DNA from: Oppiella nova
Lineage: Eukaryota; Arthropoda; Arachnida; Sarcoptiformes; Oppiidae
NCBI GenBank assembly: GCA_905397405.1
Contig: CAJPVJ010000097.1
Location: forward strand, 1-39,136
Direction: 5' to 3'
DNA: 39,136 bases
Below the pieces are notes generated by a model, which did not search any database, was not told the origin of the DNA, and saw only the letters and a list, made by a program, of their open reading frames with translations. The translations under genes were made by a program, and so were the position numbers. This document shows positions 1 through 12,494 of this stretch, one piece after another (the first letter of the stretch is position 1; the number at the start of each line of letters is the position of its first letter).

Positions 1-215
1 TTTTCGGTCTTATAATGAAATTTTTTGGTTTTTCTCAGATGTAATCAAATAAGTTATATCTTGTTTTCCTTTAACCCATATTATCATTATTATTGGATAT
101 TATTTTCAACTCGATAGATAAGATTTTAAAAATTGTATGTATTTTTGGCAGATATTATTACAGATCTGTTAACTTTAAATGAGAACAGATTGCTTGCAGT
201 TATATGTTTTGAAGG

Positions 216-218
<3 letters not shown>

Positions 219-246
<28 letters not shown>
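219..246. repeat. (AG)n microsatellite
   Basis: Uninterrupted AG dinucleotides, about 13 units, at the inner end of the left foldback arm. Confidence 0.95.
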
Positions 247-250
<4 letters not shown>

Positions 251-523
251 GAAACTTTTGTTACCATAAGAAAATTACGATATATGTATCACATAATAGC
301 GAATGCTTTAAAAAAAGTATTCATTTTTTGACGTTTCCTTCACATCTAAGTTATATTGAATAGAGAAGTGAACCCAGAAATAAAATCTTTGAAGTGATAT
401 ATGAAATAAATTGTACTCTTTTTTGTGGTGAGACTTGGCTTTAAACTAACAGATATTTTCTTATAGCCAGAAGTTATGACACTGGCGTTCGCTCTCATAA
501 ACAATGTCAATGTCTACACAACA

Positions 524-549
524 TCTCTCTCTCTCTCTCTTTCTTTCTT

Positions 550-585
<36 letters not shown>

Positions 586-598
586 CCTCCCTCCCTTC
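524..598. repeat. CT-rich microsatellite
   Basis: CT dinucleotides interrupted by TTTC and CCCT units; the inverted partner of the AG tract at 219-246 but expanded and less pure. Confidence 0.95.
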
Positions 599-809
599 AA
601 AACATATAACTGCAAGCAATCTGTTCTCATTTAAAGTTAACAGATCTGTAATAATATCTGCCAAAAATACATACAATTTTTAAAAATCTTATCTATCGAG
701 TTGAAAATAATATCCAATAATAATGATAATATGGGTTAAAGGAAAACAAGATATAACTTATTTGATTACATCTGAGAAAAACCAAAAAATTTCATTATAA
801 GACCGAAAA

Positions 810-1112
810 CATTATTTATTACAAGAAATTTTAGATTTATTTAAATGGGATGAAAGCAGTATTATTCGCTTCGTTTACTCCTGTGTTTACTTCGTGTAGA
901 GTCTCTCTCCCTCTCACTCTATCTCTCCTTTAAATTTGAATACACATTACATTTGATGATAAAATGTAAATAAAACACATACAATATAATATAATAATAA
1001 TATGAATATTTCTCCTTTTGAGGTCCTTATCGTGAAATATGATTACTTTATGCATAAGATTTTGCATTCATACCAAATGTTAGGAAATTGCTAAATATTT
1101 GCGTCTTTGATG

Positions 1113-1148
<36 letters not shown>

Positions 1149-1522
1149 ATGTGATTTGATGGATACAAAGGCACTGTTAGACTACAGAGAGAATATGGAA
1201 TATAAAAAAAGTTAACTTCAGATGTCTTTCCATGACAACCAACAAAAAAATATATTATATTTTATTCTCTTTTTAAATCTCCTACTATTTAATGCTCTCT
1301 CTATAGTAGAGGCAAATGATTTGCAGCAGTGATGCACATAAAGTGTGTGTGAATTTGAATGAATGGCTGTGTGAGAGAGACACAGAAAGTGGAAAGGGAT
1401 GGAAGAGAGAGTATGTATGTGTGAGTGAGAGATGATATCGAAATATGCGGTGATTGGGATTGCTTTTCATTTGTATATACATATGTCATTTGCACACAAA
1501 AATTCTTGGGATCACCATTAGA
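810..1522. other. Non-coding stretch
   Basis: AT-rich DNA between the foldback repeat and the tandem duplication. I see no gene. It contains one pure GA tract (1115-1146) and a weaker GA/TG-rich stretch around 1345-1430. Confidence 0.6.
1115..1146. repeat. (GA)n microsatellite
   Basis: About 16 uninterrupted GA units. Confidence 0.95.
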
Positions 1523-2260
1523 GTTGAGTGCACAGGACTTGCGAGAGCACCGGCAGCTGTGGTGTCAACTGAGTTCTGGCTGTGTGTTGAGTGCGCGACT
1601 GAAGACAATACATATATATTTGATGCTTATTATGTAAAAATCACTTTTTCTCTCTCAACCCATCTCTCACTCCATTCCCAATGTTTTATACACTACACAA
1701 TCAAATGGAAAGGAATGGCAGGGAATGGAAGGACAGGCCATTTAATATATATATTCTTCCCCTTCGCACAGAATTTATTAAAACAGTTGTGCACCGAATG
1801 CATAACTACTCCGACAGTGCCCTACCAGTCCTGCCGGTGCTGTATGTGTCAAAACGAAAAACTCCGATTTGAGTCCAGTTGAGTGCACAGGACTTGCGAG
1901 AGCACCGGCAGCTGTGGTGTCAACTGAGTTCTGGCTGTGTGTTGAGTGCGCGACTGAAGACAATACATATATATTTGATGCTTATTATGTAAAAATCACT
2001 TTTTTCTCTCCCATTCCGTCGAAACACTTTTCTCTCTCAACCCATCTCTCACTCCATTCCCAATGTTTTATAGACTACACAATCAAATGGAAAGGAATGG
2101 CAGGGAATGGAAGGACAGGCCATTTAATATATTATATTCTTCCCCTTCGCACAGAATTTATTAAAACAGTTGTGCACCGAATGCATAACTACTCCGACAG
2201 TGCCCTACCAGTCCTGCCGGTGCTGTATGTGTCAAAACGAAAAACTCCGATTTGAGTCCA
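1523..2260. repeat. Tandem duplication, units of 355 and 383 bp
   Basis: Copy 1 (1523-1877) and copy 2 (1878-2260) abut exactly. Both start with GTTGAGTGCACAGG and end with GATTTGAGTCCA. They are nearly identical except for about 27 bp present only in copy 2 near 2007-2035. That stretch is bounded by CACTTTT repeats, so copy 1 probably lost it by slippage. Open frames run through each copy (for example 1454-1882 and 1869-2255), but they look like chance translations: no recognisable motif and no start context shared with a flanking gene. Confidence 0.92.
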
Positions 2261-5200
2261 TATTTTATATATTTTACTCATTCTTTTCACTATCGACTGC
2301 ACTGTCAGTGGGAATACACGAGAGCGAGAAAAATATGAGTGATATATAAAGGCATAGAAAACAGTCTATTAAATGACATTTTTCGCTGTGAAAAGACAAC
2401 TAAATTCTTCACTCATCGCAGCCTTTGTATTGGTGTTGGAAAACACAGTGTATTATATGAAACACACACACAAAATATTCATCAAAACAAAATTTAATGG
2501 TTAAACTCCAACACTGATACGAAACGGTGAACTATTTTTGTTGTTTTTATCAACGAAACCATAAGAAAAAATTCCCATTTGTTGTGAGAAAAAGTAAAAG
2601 TTGTAAAAAATGTGTAATATTTTCGTTGAGGTCTTGGGAGTGCTATAACACGGAATGCTATTCATTACGAAAAAATATGTGAAAAATATACGAAAATTTA
2701 AATAATATATAACTTTCCGATGACTATTAGCCACTAAAATAACTGCAAATTTATTATTTTTCATATTATCGTCGATGTTGTTGTTGTTGTTTTGCAAACC
2801 ATCCTATGCCATGGTTTACATACTATTCCCTCGGTCTTAATGGTCTCTACAAAAAGTCTTCACAAATATATTCTTAATTTGTTTTCAGTCTTAACGACAT
2901 TTTCTCCTCCAAAAGGCATTAGGAGTGGTTTTCTGTCGTCACATATCTATCATAATATCAATAGTAAAGTGAATGAACAGCGAAAAAAATCGCAGAAAAT
3001 ACCCGAAAAAAAGTTTGAGACGAAAGGAAAAAACAACAATTTTGTGTCCGACCCCTCGTATACTTATAATTCCCGAGTAATTACTTATTACTCTTCAGCC
3101 ATCCGTCGTCTCTCTCCCACACGATATGTATAACAAGCATAGCGTAGAGGACTGGTATGAGTCGTATGACTGAACGGCATAACCATTACTTTGGTTCTCC
3201 ATTTCATAATCAATTTTGTGTCTCGTTTTGTGGGGTCACTACAAACAACACACCATACAGTCATCGATACTATTATTACCGCTACTTATGTTTTTGGTAT
3301 TAATATCAGTCGTACGGTATTTGTTATCAATACACTTTTACACAAGCATTACATTAGTGTTTATATGAGACTTAATTCATGGGTTAAATATAAATACATT
3401 TATACATTTAGCAGAGTTATGACAAAAATAGCCAAAACATATATCCCCGAAAGCGCACATCCATCCAGAAAAAAGCTCCTTGTGCCGTTGTGTGCACACA
3501 TTGTTTTGAATTAAGTCATAGAATAATATACAATATATTATATATTAAGAGACACATAAATAAATGATGGGCTTTTGGGGTCCGAGAGAAATGTGAATGA
3601 CTTCCTCTAGTCATTAGTCTTGAGCGCGAAGGCAGTGACGGACCAACAAAAAAACAGACAAAAAAAATTTTTTGAAAGCAATAAATGTGTTTGGATTACA
3701 TATATAAAGTACTTTTATATAATGTAATGGTTTAATAGAAAAATGTTATGTTCAGAGGGAAGAGATTAGTAGTCAAACCCCTTATTCTTTACATAATATT
3801 ATAATTCTATGTTTTAATATTTGCTTTAATGGACTCTAAAAGTCATCTCTGAAAATATATCGCGTTTTTAATGATAAGTTCGCTGAACCGCAACCACAAC
3901 AGAGCGCCGACACATAAAAAATCATTTAATATATGAATGTATGTGAATTGTGCATGTATCATCTGAATGGTTGGCATAAGTTAAAAAACAATTTTCTATA
4001 CAATACTATTAGTCGTTAATTAAAGAATTAGTGCCAAACAGAGAGGAGAAGCGCTTTATTAACAGATTATATTTAGTATTCATGTAATGCTATCACACAT
4101 TAAATATATATAAATATATTTATATATCAATAGTTGGATATTGTATAATACATATAAACGAGAGGTTAGCATAGTATGAATCAAAAGTTATATTATCAAT
4201 ACATTATACATTATATTAAGGGGAAGGTGTGTTCGCGTGATTGCCGATTGTTAATAATGGAAATGGATTCGTCTGGTGGTGTTATCTCCACTCAGCCATT
4301 CAATGGCCACAAAAAGTCAAACCATGTTTTCTCGTAAGACATACTGTCAGTCCCTTTCAATCCGTTTTCTCATTCATTTCGCACTCGGTTTTCGCTAAAT
4401 TAGTTTTGTTGTCTCCTTTTTATTTGCTAAACATTTTATTAATTTTTCACAAACTCTTTATCCAATATTATTAAACATTTATATAATCATTATTTATTTA
4501 CACTTAAAATACTGCATATATTTATGGCTTAATTCACGCGATATACGACTAAATCGTATAGTGTTTTATCAACACAGCTATCACTTACTCCATACAAACT
4601 CGACTTAATTTGCATTTTATTTTTTACTTCCAAAAAACCAATGCATTCGCAAAACACTCTTCTTTTTGTACTCAATATATATTCACAAGAATTTCTAACT
4701 TTCAGTTTTCGTAGTCACAAAATCTGAGCATAAATTTCACGTAATATTACTCGACTTGTCATTTATATGGAGAGCTAATATCGAGTGCCAAAATATATAT
4801 TCCCGTTAATTATATGAGTAGAAAGTATATGAGCTATAAGTTATCCATTCTCTCTACATGTATGTACGGGAAGGTACTGTTCCTCTTATACTACGCTATC
4901 ATACCATATATCTCTTGTGGTGTTTCTCATGAGATTACACTTGTGTTAAGCTTTTTGTCTCATCTGTTGTGCTCTTTATATTCCGGGTCTCTCTCGGAGA
5001 GTCTTTCGGAGCTGAATATGACTCACATTATTATACTTTATAAGCAATTTTCGGGGAACAGTATGTACTCTCAGCACATCCTTCTCTCTGTCTCTCAATA
5101 ACACTGATTCATGTTATCCTCATTTTCAGAGACGCCTTTAAAACTAGTTTTTTAAAAAAATTGTATAAAAATTTAATTTGAATATATTTCGAGAGTTACT

Positions 5201-6023
5201 AAAACTTATTCCCAAAGACTTTGGATATACATATTATTGCTCATCAAATAGGCTTTAAATCATTAATTTCCTGAAAGCCCTGCGACGGCATACATACAAA
5301 ATATATTTCCATATATAAATGAGAAAATGTTTTAAATGTTATATAAAAAGCGATAGCATTAGCCGTATAAATGTATGCAGAAAAAATATAAATTGAATGA
5401 CAGTTTTAGTCAACTAGAGATTTGAGTCGAAAATAAATCAAAATATTTGGCTCTTATATGACAACAAAACTCAATGAATGAATGCATAAATGATTTTTCG
5501 ACACAAAACACAACTGAAAAAACCGCTGAAAAATATTTTATGAAAAAATATTTTATTTCTGGGATACGAGCGAATGTAATCGACTGTTAAAACTAACCTA
5601 AAGTTTTCGGTGTAAAACACAGTGTTTTCCACTCGTGTTTCACTCGCAAAATGATTTAATGTCTCCTCAAAACCCACACAAAACCTCAGCAAATAATACA
5701 AACTTTTAGAGCAAATAGATTTTTCATCCAAAAAACTCTTTACTCCTTTTTTTGTGTCATAAATTTAATGAGTAATGAAAACCTGAAATTTAAACCCAAA
5801 ATATTTGTTGTGTATAATTATAATTAGGAGCTTATTTAATGACAGGCCATACCATAATACGTCTCCACACATAAACCAGTAGTCAATTATAGAGTTTAAG
5901 CTAAATGCGAGTCCAATATCTATCGGTTCACATGAATGGCACAAATATGAGCGAAAATTTATGGCAACAACTGAAGTGTAGGAGCCTTTTACTGCTGTAA
6001 ATATAATTGTGTAGAGAATTGTA
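2261..6023. other. Non-coding AT-rich stretch
   Basis: No gene supported on either strand. Open frames of 70-113 codons here have no domain signature and biased low-complexity content. A small (GTT)5 run lies at 2777-2791. One copy of the dispersed word AGGACTGGTA is at 3148-3157. Confidence 0.6.
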
Positions 6024-6085
6024 TTGAATAATAAGCTATATTTCTGATGGAAATACCATAAGAGTCGTGTGCTCGCCAGCCCTCC
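6024..6085. repeat. 62-bp inverted repeat, left arm
   Basis: A perfect reverse complement of 6442-6503, from TTGAATAATAAGC to GCCAGCCCTCC. The two arms are separated by 356 bp. Confidence 0.93.
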
Positions 6086-6441
6086 CATCCCCTGCATCTC
6101 TATGCCATATATATTAGTGCTGACACAACATCTCTTTATGTCTCAGTCAGACAACTATTTTTGAGAGAAGTTTTTCTCATCTTTTTTTCGCAAAGAGGAA
6201 GACTCGCTGTGAGTGTGAGAGAGAGGTATGAGATGTGAACAAAATGCTTGAAATGTATCGCGTTTTTGCGTTTTTTCTCTCTCACTGTCTTTGATTGCTT
6301 ACAAAACGAGTATTTGTTTGGGTTTTACAGCAAAACAAAATATAATTTAAGTCTTATTACATTCAATCCTTATATGAATGATATGTTCGGCTAATTAGAG
6401 ATTTCTGGAGCACTGAATATAATTGACTTTTGCTCTGAATT

Positions 6442-6503
6442 GGAGGGCTGGCGAGCACACGACTCTTATGGTATTTCCATCAGAAATATAGCTTATTATT
6501 CAA
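6442..6503. repeat. 62-bp inverted repeat, right arm
   Basis: Reverse complement of 6024-6085. Its right end coincides with the left end of a second, unrelated inverted repeat (6503-6613 with 7698-7808), so 6442-6613 is a composite of two inverted copies. Confidence 0.93.
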
Positions 6504-6594
6504 CCGAGAGTGCTGTCGGTAGGGCTGTCTGAACACACACATAGACAGAGATGGTATGCATTAGTGGCAATGGATATGAAGTGCACGCGATTTC

Positions 6595-6613
6595 GAGAGA
6601 GAGAGAGAGAGAG
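6595..6613. repeat. (GA)n microsatellite
   Basis: About 9 GA units at the inner end of the left 111-bp arm. Confidence 0.93.
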
Positions 6614-7040
6614 TTCTCAATATATATAACAAAAGAAAACAGTGTATTGTCTGAAAGTGTATTGAAATGTATATCTATTTACTTATGAGTGGCGTCGACC
6701 TAAACCAGCGTCCAATCGATTGGCCATAAGTTAATAATAAGAGACTAAAGCATTATATTAGAAACGAGAGAGACTTAAGTCGCTGCGAATTTCATTTGGG
6801 TTTGTGTTGTCGTCTGTGCTCTCAATTCAACATTTTATTACTATATTATAAGGAATTGAATTTACTTAAGTCTATCCATCCAATAGTGCACTGCATTCAG
6901 CATTTAGTGACTAAATTCAATAATTAAGTCTTCACTCAAATACTTGGCTTTCGGAGCAATTCTTCCTTTTATTTCTCATTCACTCCTATTATAGCCTATT
7001 CTTAATGTCATTCCAGTCCAATGTTTGGCTCAATTTTATC

Positions 7041-7589
7041 ATCAATAACTCTACGGTTAATAATCTTATGCTCGAAATGATTGGTCATTCAAAACAAGAC
7101 ATTAGACATCAAATACTCACTACATATAAAGAATATAAAAAAATTGCTCAAAAATATATATTCCGTATAAAAAAATATATACTCATAAAGAGTGCAAAAA
7201 ACTTAAACCCATTTTGAGGATTCATAAAACGTTTTACTTCTTTCGGAGAGTTGTATGAAATATATATTACATGTGATATATCAAGAGTGGTCTGAAATAC
7301 CGACAACTTTTTTGCTTGTTGGACATCAATAACTCTACGGTTAATAATCTTATGCTCGAAATGATTGGTCATTCAAAACAAGACATTAGACATCAAATAC
7401 TCACTACATATAAAGAATATAAAAAAATTGCTCAAAAATATATATTCCGTTTTATGAGTGCAAAAAAACTTAAACCCATTTTGAGGATTCATAAAACGTT
7501 TTACTTCTTTCGGAGAGTTGTATGAAATATATATTACATGTGATATATCAAGAGTGGTCTGAAATACCGACAACTTTTTTGCTTGTTGG
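7041..7589. repeat. Tandem duplication, units of about 284 and 265 bp
   Basis: Copy 1 (7041-7324) and copy 2 (7325-7589) both start ATCAATAACTCTACGG and end near CTTTTTTGCTTGTTGG. Copy 1 carries about 20 extra bases after TATATATTCCGT. Similar short open frames occur on both strands of both copies, which follows from the duplication and is not evidence of coding. Confidence 0.92.
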
Positions 7590-7697
7590 GAGTTAACTGT
7601 GATTCCCTATGCCCTCCATCTCCCTATCAATACTTATAATCAGCTTTTGCTTTGACTAAATCCTAACCTTATCTCCACTATTGATGTAATTTTTTAG

Positions 7698-7716
7698 CTC
7701 TCTCTCTCTCTCTCTC
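7698..7716. repeat. (CT)n microsatellite
   Basis: About 9 CT units at the inner end of the right 111-bp arm; inverted partner of 6595-6613. Confidence 0.93.
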
Positions 7717-7808
7717 GAAATCGCGTGCACTTCATATCCATTGCCACTAATGCATACCATCTCTGTCTATGTGTGTGTTCAGACAGCCCTACCGACAGCA
7801 CTCTCGGT

Positions 7809-9704
7809 ATTACAGCCGCCGACTCCACTCTTACAACATTTACAGCCATTCCTTATTCACTACTCTATTATTGAGTCAATCAGTGTTTTTTCACTACTCT
7901 TTCTGTACGCAAAATGTACACAACATTCACAACGATATCTAAACTGAAAATCTATTTCATATATATTCCTGTGATTACTCTTTGCATTCCTTTCCCCTTA
8001 CATATGGAGAAAGAGATGTATAACTGAACGAAAAGGTCAACGAAATGGGAGTCCAAATAAGACAACAAAAAAATACTACACAAAAACATATGAAATGAAT
8101 GAACACTTTATTATATGGTTTCAAACCGATTGAATGAATGATGAAAATCGAGAGGAAGTACTGATAAATTCATTGCCATACCAGCGCTGAGATTCAATTT
8201 GATTACTAGTGCTCTGTGATTGTCACCACTATTTTTTCTGTCATATCTTATGTCTTAACACAAAACACATTAAATAGCATTGAATTGCAAACAACAATGA
8301 AAATCGACGCTATCTTATGTAACATAGCATTCACGTCTTGGATGTCTGTGCACACCGACAGCTCCCACAACATACCAGTCCTGTGTGTCCATCCAATCTA
8401 TTCTTTCGTTCCAGTCATTTATAATAACAACCAATAAGACTAACTATGAGTTCATTTAATAGATTAGACCATTCATTGGCCGATGACTGCAGTGATTAGG
8501 ACTCAGAAAAAGCAGAATATAATAAGAGATAAGACAACAAAACACACAATCAATTGATACGCTTTAGGCCTCACGAAGAGTTCATCTATAATAAGAGATA
8601 TAAACTACGATTTGATCTCTAATTCCCTCAAAAAATATTAGTTTTTATACAGTTTTGTCCAACTTTTTTGCGATGTCAATGAGATTTACTAGTTGTGTGC
8701 CGGGATTTGTAGGCCATTCCGCTGACCCCTCGCATGTAGTGAGCGCTCGACTATACAAACGTCAATATAAGGTCTAAAACCGATAGATATAAGTCTCGCA
8801 TCTCTCGTGATGTCTGCCAATGAATCTCATGAATCCCAGTGCCGAGTAAAATGCCTTTCCTATGGTAATAGAGCGCATCACTCACTTGTCACTCCATTCT
8901 TAAGCGCCAGTAGTTTAGTATTCAAGAGCAGTGCACACATAGGATGGCTATTGTCGGTGCCGTTTGGCCCAAACGCGCCATTTGAATATGAATGGTAGGG
9001 AATGGAGTAGAGGGACTGGTAGGGGAACGGTAGAGCACCCATGGCTTCCAGAATGTGTGTTCAACTCCGCGCGACACTAATGCACGACCAGAAAGGATAT
9101 AAAAGCAATGTTTATGTTGTGCTTCCCATCGCTATTATTATTGGTTTTGGCATTCATTGGCTCTCAATGAGTGCCTCAAACACAATAAGTTTGTCTACTT
9201 TTTTGATTTTCCATTTCCATAGTTCACTCACTTATGACGGCTTTTCTCTCCATAGGCTTTATCACACAATATGCTTCTTATATGTCCTCAATATATTGGT
9301 CTAAATATATTCCTTCACTGTTTCTCTATAGCCATCAAAAATCTATGCTATTTTCGAGTGCAACCGAAAATATTTCGCTTCCACTGTATGGATGCTCTGA
9401 CACCAACTCTTGGCTCAAAAGTTTTTCAGTCAAAACTATGTTAGCGTTTCATCAATACATTGATTGCTTCGTTGTATTGAATGCTAGTGTCAGTGGCTCT
9501 CACTCTCGGACTCGCACTCTATATGTCTGTGCAATCCGTGGATCACATAAACAGATACAGCAAAGAGTGGACTATTGTTTGGTTCAATTGAATTACAGAC
9601 AACTCTGGAGCTATAGAATCGCATTAACAGTTGTGACACTTTCGCTACACTATTGCCATACATTCGCAAACAAATAGTCGATCACTCGATATATAAATAA
9701 ATGC
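7809..9704. other. Non-coding stretch, slightly richer in GC
   Basis: No supported gene. GC is a little higher around 8690-9060. An open frame of 147 codons (9234-9677, plus) has no domain, signal or convincing splice context and is probably chance. GGGAACGGTA lies at 9023-9032. Confidence 0.5.
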
Positions 9705-9724
9705 GAGAGAGAGAGAGAGAGAGT

Positions 9725-9765
<41 letters not shown>
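9705..9765. repeat. (GA)n microsatellite, interrupted
   Basis: About 60 bp of GA units with a GTGAGTGA interruption; one of the longest tracts in the window. Confidence 0.95.
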
Positions 9766-9766
<1 letters not shown>

Positions 9767-12280
9767 AAGTAAGTGAACAACTGGTGAGCAGTCTGTGCCG
9801 AAAACACAACTGTTCTCTGGAAGTGTGCGATGAGACGAGTGATCAGATCAGCACAAGTAATGCAGAAATAACTTTCAATATTCATATTTAATTGAATCAA
9901 AACGCTTGTATTGATAGTTAGGAGTCAGTGCCCGGCGATTGCCATTCGTATCGGTATTATGTCATTAACGATGAAAACTGTATTTCGATGGCAAATGTAT
10001 AACGAGTGGCCAGTGTTTCGCTTATATCATAATAAGTCATATATTATATGATATTGTGTTTGATATATAAATCACGCGATTCGCGTCATTTCACTTAACG
10101 CCAGCATTTCATTCGGTCAGTAGTCCTACTCTATGACCAAAAATACATTTATAAACGTTTATAAAAACTAATGGTCACAACCAGTCCAGTCAAACAACTG
10201 ATACAACCACTCAGTTACTGTATATTATATAAAACAACAAATAAATGTTGCGGACATCATAGCAAATATAAAACTGTGAACATCACTGACAATGTCAGCT
10301 AACTTTTAGATAACACCAATAATATATTGCATTTATTATTATTACTTATAATTTATAAATAGTATAATATATTGACATAACTGTGAGCTAAGTCAGCGAG
10401 AGAATTACCATTAAGTATTAAGTTTAGTGTAATTTTTGTTGTTTATTGCAATTAAGCAACACGACTATTATATTGGGATCGTAAAGAATATTATTAAAAA
10501 TAAACAAAAATTTATAAATAATACCCAAAAAACAAAATCACATTTTGTTTCTTATTTTTCTCTCTCATCTGATTTCATATAATGATAAAAATATTAATCT
10601 TCTTCTTCCTTAAGAGGAAAACCTATTAAATATAGCGTTATTTAAAAGTGGAGCTCATTATTACACTATTAATACCGGTATTATTATTATTATCATAAAT
10701 GAATTTTTATTGACTATTTTCAGGAAAGGTTTTCAGACACAGTTACTTTACTGCATATACCCACTATAACTGCAAAAAAGATCATAATTTTTAATTTATA
10801 TTTTGATATTTTTCTTTAAAAAATGATTTAATTTTTATCGCTTAAGATGCGACGCCTAAAACATAAATGATAAACAAAAATCTTAAACGAAACGGTATAT
10901 CATAAAACAAATCCTCATAAATAATTATTATTTACAATTGCCGTAAATTTTGTTATTAGTTTATATTTATGCCGATATTCCGTATGATTTCCTATTTTAG
11001 ATGAATTATTCATTGAATTACACGGAATCTGTGTTTTTATTTTCGGACTCATCTCTAAACACTACAGTATTATATATACATTTTTGGCTCACATTTGTCG
11101 ACTAACACCGAGTTTCCATTAAACTACTTACCGATGTCTGCATAAAATACTGTCTGTCCTCTCACTCCTCGCTCGCTATTTGTATAAAATCTCTAAAAAC
11201 GTCTAAAAGAATATTCAATATATTCTCTAACATTGCTTTTGTTGGAGTGAATGGCAAAGAATAGCCTCAAAACTAGCCTGAAAACTGTTGACCAGAAATT
11301 GTAAACTCCCTTTCCCTCTCAATAATGTATCAGATTTCCACTATTTTATAGCGAAATATTATAACTCAAAATATATTGAGGAGAAAAACAAAGTTTACAT
11401 AAAAAAGCAGTCCATAAAATAGTGTTTGCCTGTGGAACTCAAACTTCAAAATAATGGTTTAAAAAGTTATGTAAAAACAGTAATACTTTTTTGAAAGAGA
11501 AAAAAGATTTTACACAAAAAACACATTCAAAGGCATTACATAAAATATAAATAATAAACATAAATAAGTGAATAAAAAACTTATTTTGCATTTATTATTG
11601 AGAGACAGGAAAATACATTATAGTAAATGGCATTCATTCAAAGGGAGTGCAAAAAAAAGTGTACGAAAATTGGCTGCATTTTTGTTGTTCGCTATATTTT
11701 ATAACATATGGAGAGATATATTGTATTTTAGATACGTTTATATTCCGAGTAATACAATCATAAATCCCATTCCCAACGGCATCATTATAACTCTTATCTG
11801 TTTGACTTTTGTCTGTTAAGTCAATAGCACGGGGAGGTCTCTACAAAAAATATGAAAAACACAACTCCTAGTGCCGAACCCCCTACACAACACATCAGTG
11901 AAAAATTAGTTAAATTTACAAATTTCTTGCTTTAATGCCATCGCTCTGGCAAATAGTTTGTTAAGAAACAGCAAAAATTAGTTGCTTTTGATGTGCAAAT
12001 TGGATAATCAAAAGGCTTTTGATTCGCGCTATTCTCTCACTATTTTTTGCTAAATATATTCCTTATTCCCAGTGATGATCACCTGCTCATCCCTATGACA
12101 ACCATTTAATCTTCAAGTGTTTTCCCCCACATCTTATTCTGTGTGTGTTTTTGTTATGCTTTAGGGTTTCACTCAAAATACAATTTTCTTTTGGAAAATA
12201 AAACTTTTGAAAAACAAAACACTAGCGAAAGACGAAAGAAATTTGTATTAAATTATTAGAAGAGAATAAAAGAGACGGAA

Positions 12281-12305
12281 GAGAGAGAGAGAGAGGAGAG
12301 AGAGA
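12281..12305. repeat. (GA)n microsatellite
   Basis: GA units with one GGAG interruption. Confidence 0.92.
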
Positions 12306-12471
12306 AAGGGAACGAAGGATTCATACAATACTTATAAAAAGAAATAAAATATAAACATAACATATAAGAGAGAGAATACAAGGAATTTATTTGTAATTCC
12401 AATCCCTTCTCAACAATCCATTAGTTATTATTTGTCTGATGAGAGAGAAGTCGACTCACAATTTCATAGCA

Positions 12472-12494
12472 TCTCTCTCTCTCTCTCTCTCTCC
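12472..12494. repeat. (TC)n microsatellite
   Basis: About 11 TC units. Confidence 0.93.

Larger units (their letters stand above)
1..809. repeat. Foldback inverted repeat, arms about 220 bp
   Basis: Positions 1-220 reappear as their reverse complement at 589-809. By eye the arms differ by a single A/T-run indel (near 124-135 on the left). A (GA)n tract at the inner end of the left arm (to 246) faces a CT tract at the inner end of the right arm (524-598), so the pairing continues into the microsatellites. The central spacer, about 277-523, is AT-rich with no coding frame. The left arm begins at the window edge, so it could be longer; the right arm stops matching at 810. No transposase is present. 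It could be a non-autonomous foldback-type element, a local inverted duplication, or an assembly artefact at a contig edge. Confidence 0.85.
6503..7808. mobile_element. Candidate non-autonomous element with 111-bp inverted ends
   Basis: Positions 6503-6613 and 7698-7808 are perfect reverse complements by eye (outermost bases ACCGAGAGTGCTGTCGG), and both arms end inside a GA/CT tract. The 1084-bp interior has no transposase and contains a tandem duplication. I see no clean target-site duplication: the flanks read TTCAA on the left and TATTA on the right. This makes a classic terminal-inverted-repeat transposon uncertain. A template-switch rearrangement (see findings) explains the outline equally well. 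Confidence 0.45.

Noticed and set aside
461-676. Paired open frames sharing a start in both foldback arms (133-363 plus, 461-676 minus)
   Set aside because: They are mirror translations of the inverted repeat running into the GA/CT tract (RERERE runs); no gene.
1454-2255. Open frames of 142 and 128 codons in the tandem duplication
   Set aside because: They follow from the duplicated unit being stop-poor in one frame. No domain, no splice context, and the composition is unlike the Ig exons.
9234-9677. 147-codon plus-strand open frame
   Set aside because: No recognisable motif, no continuation by splicing, and amino-acid content typical of translated non-coding DNA.
10064-10118. TATATAAAT followed by an initiator-like GGTCAGTAG, as a possible promoter
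   Set aside because: The spacing is about 45 nt rather than about 30, TATA-like words are frequent in this AT-rich DNA, and no exon follows.
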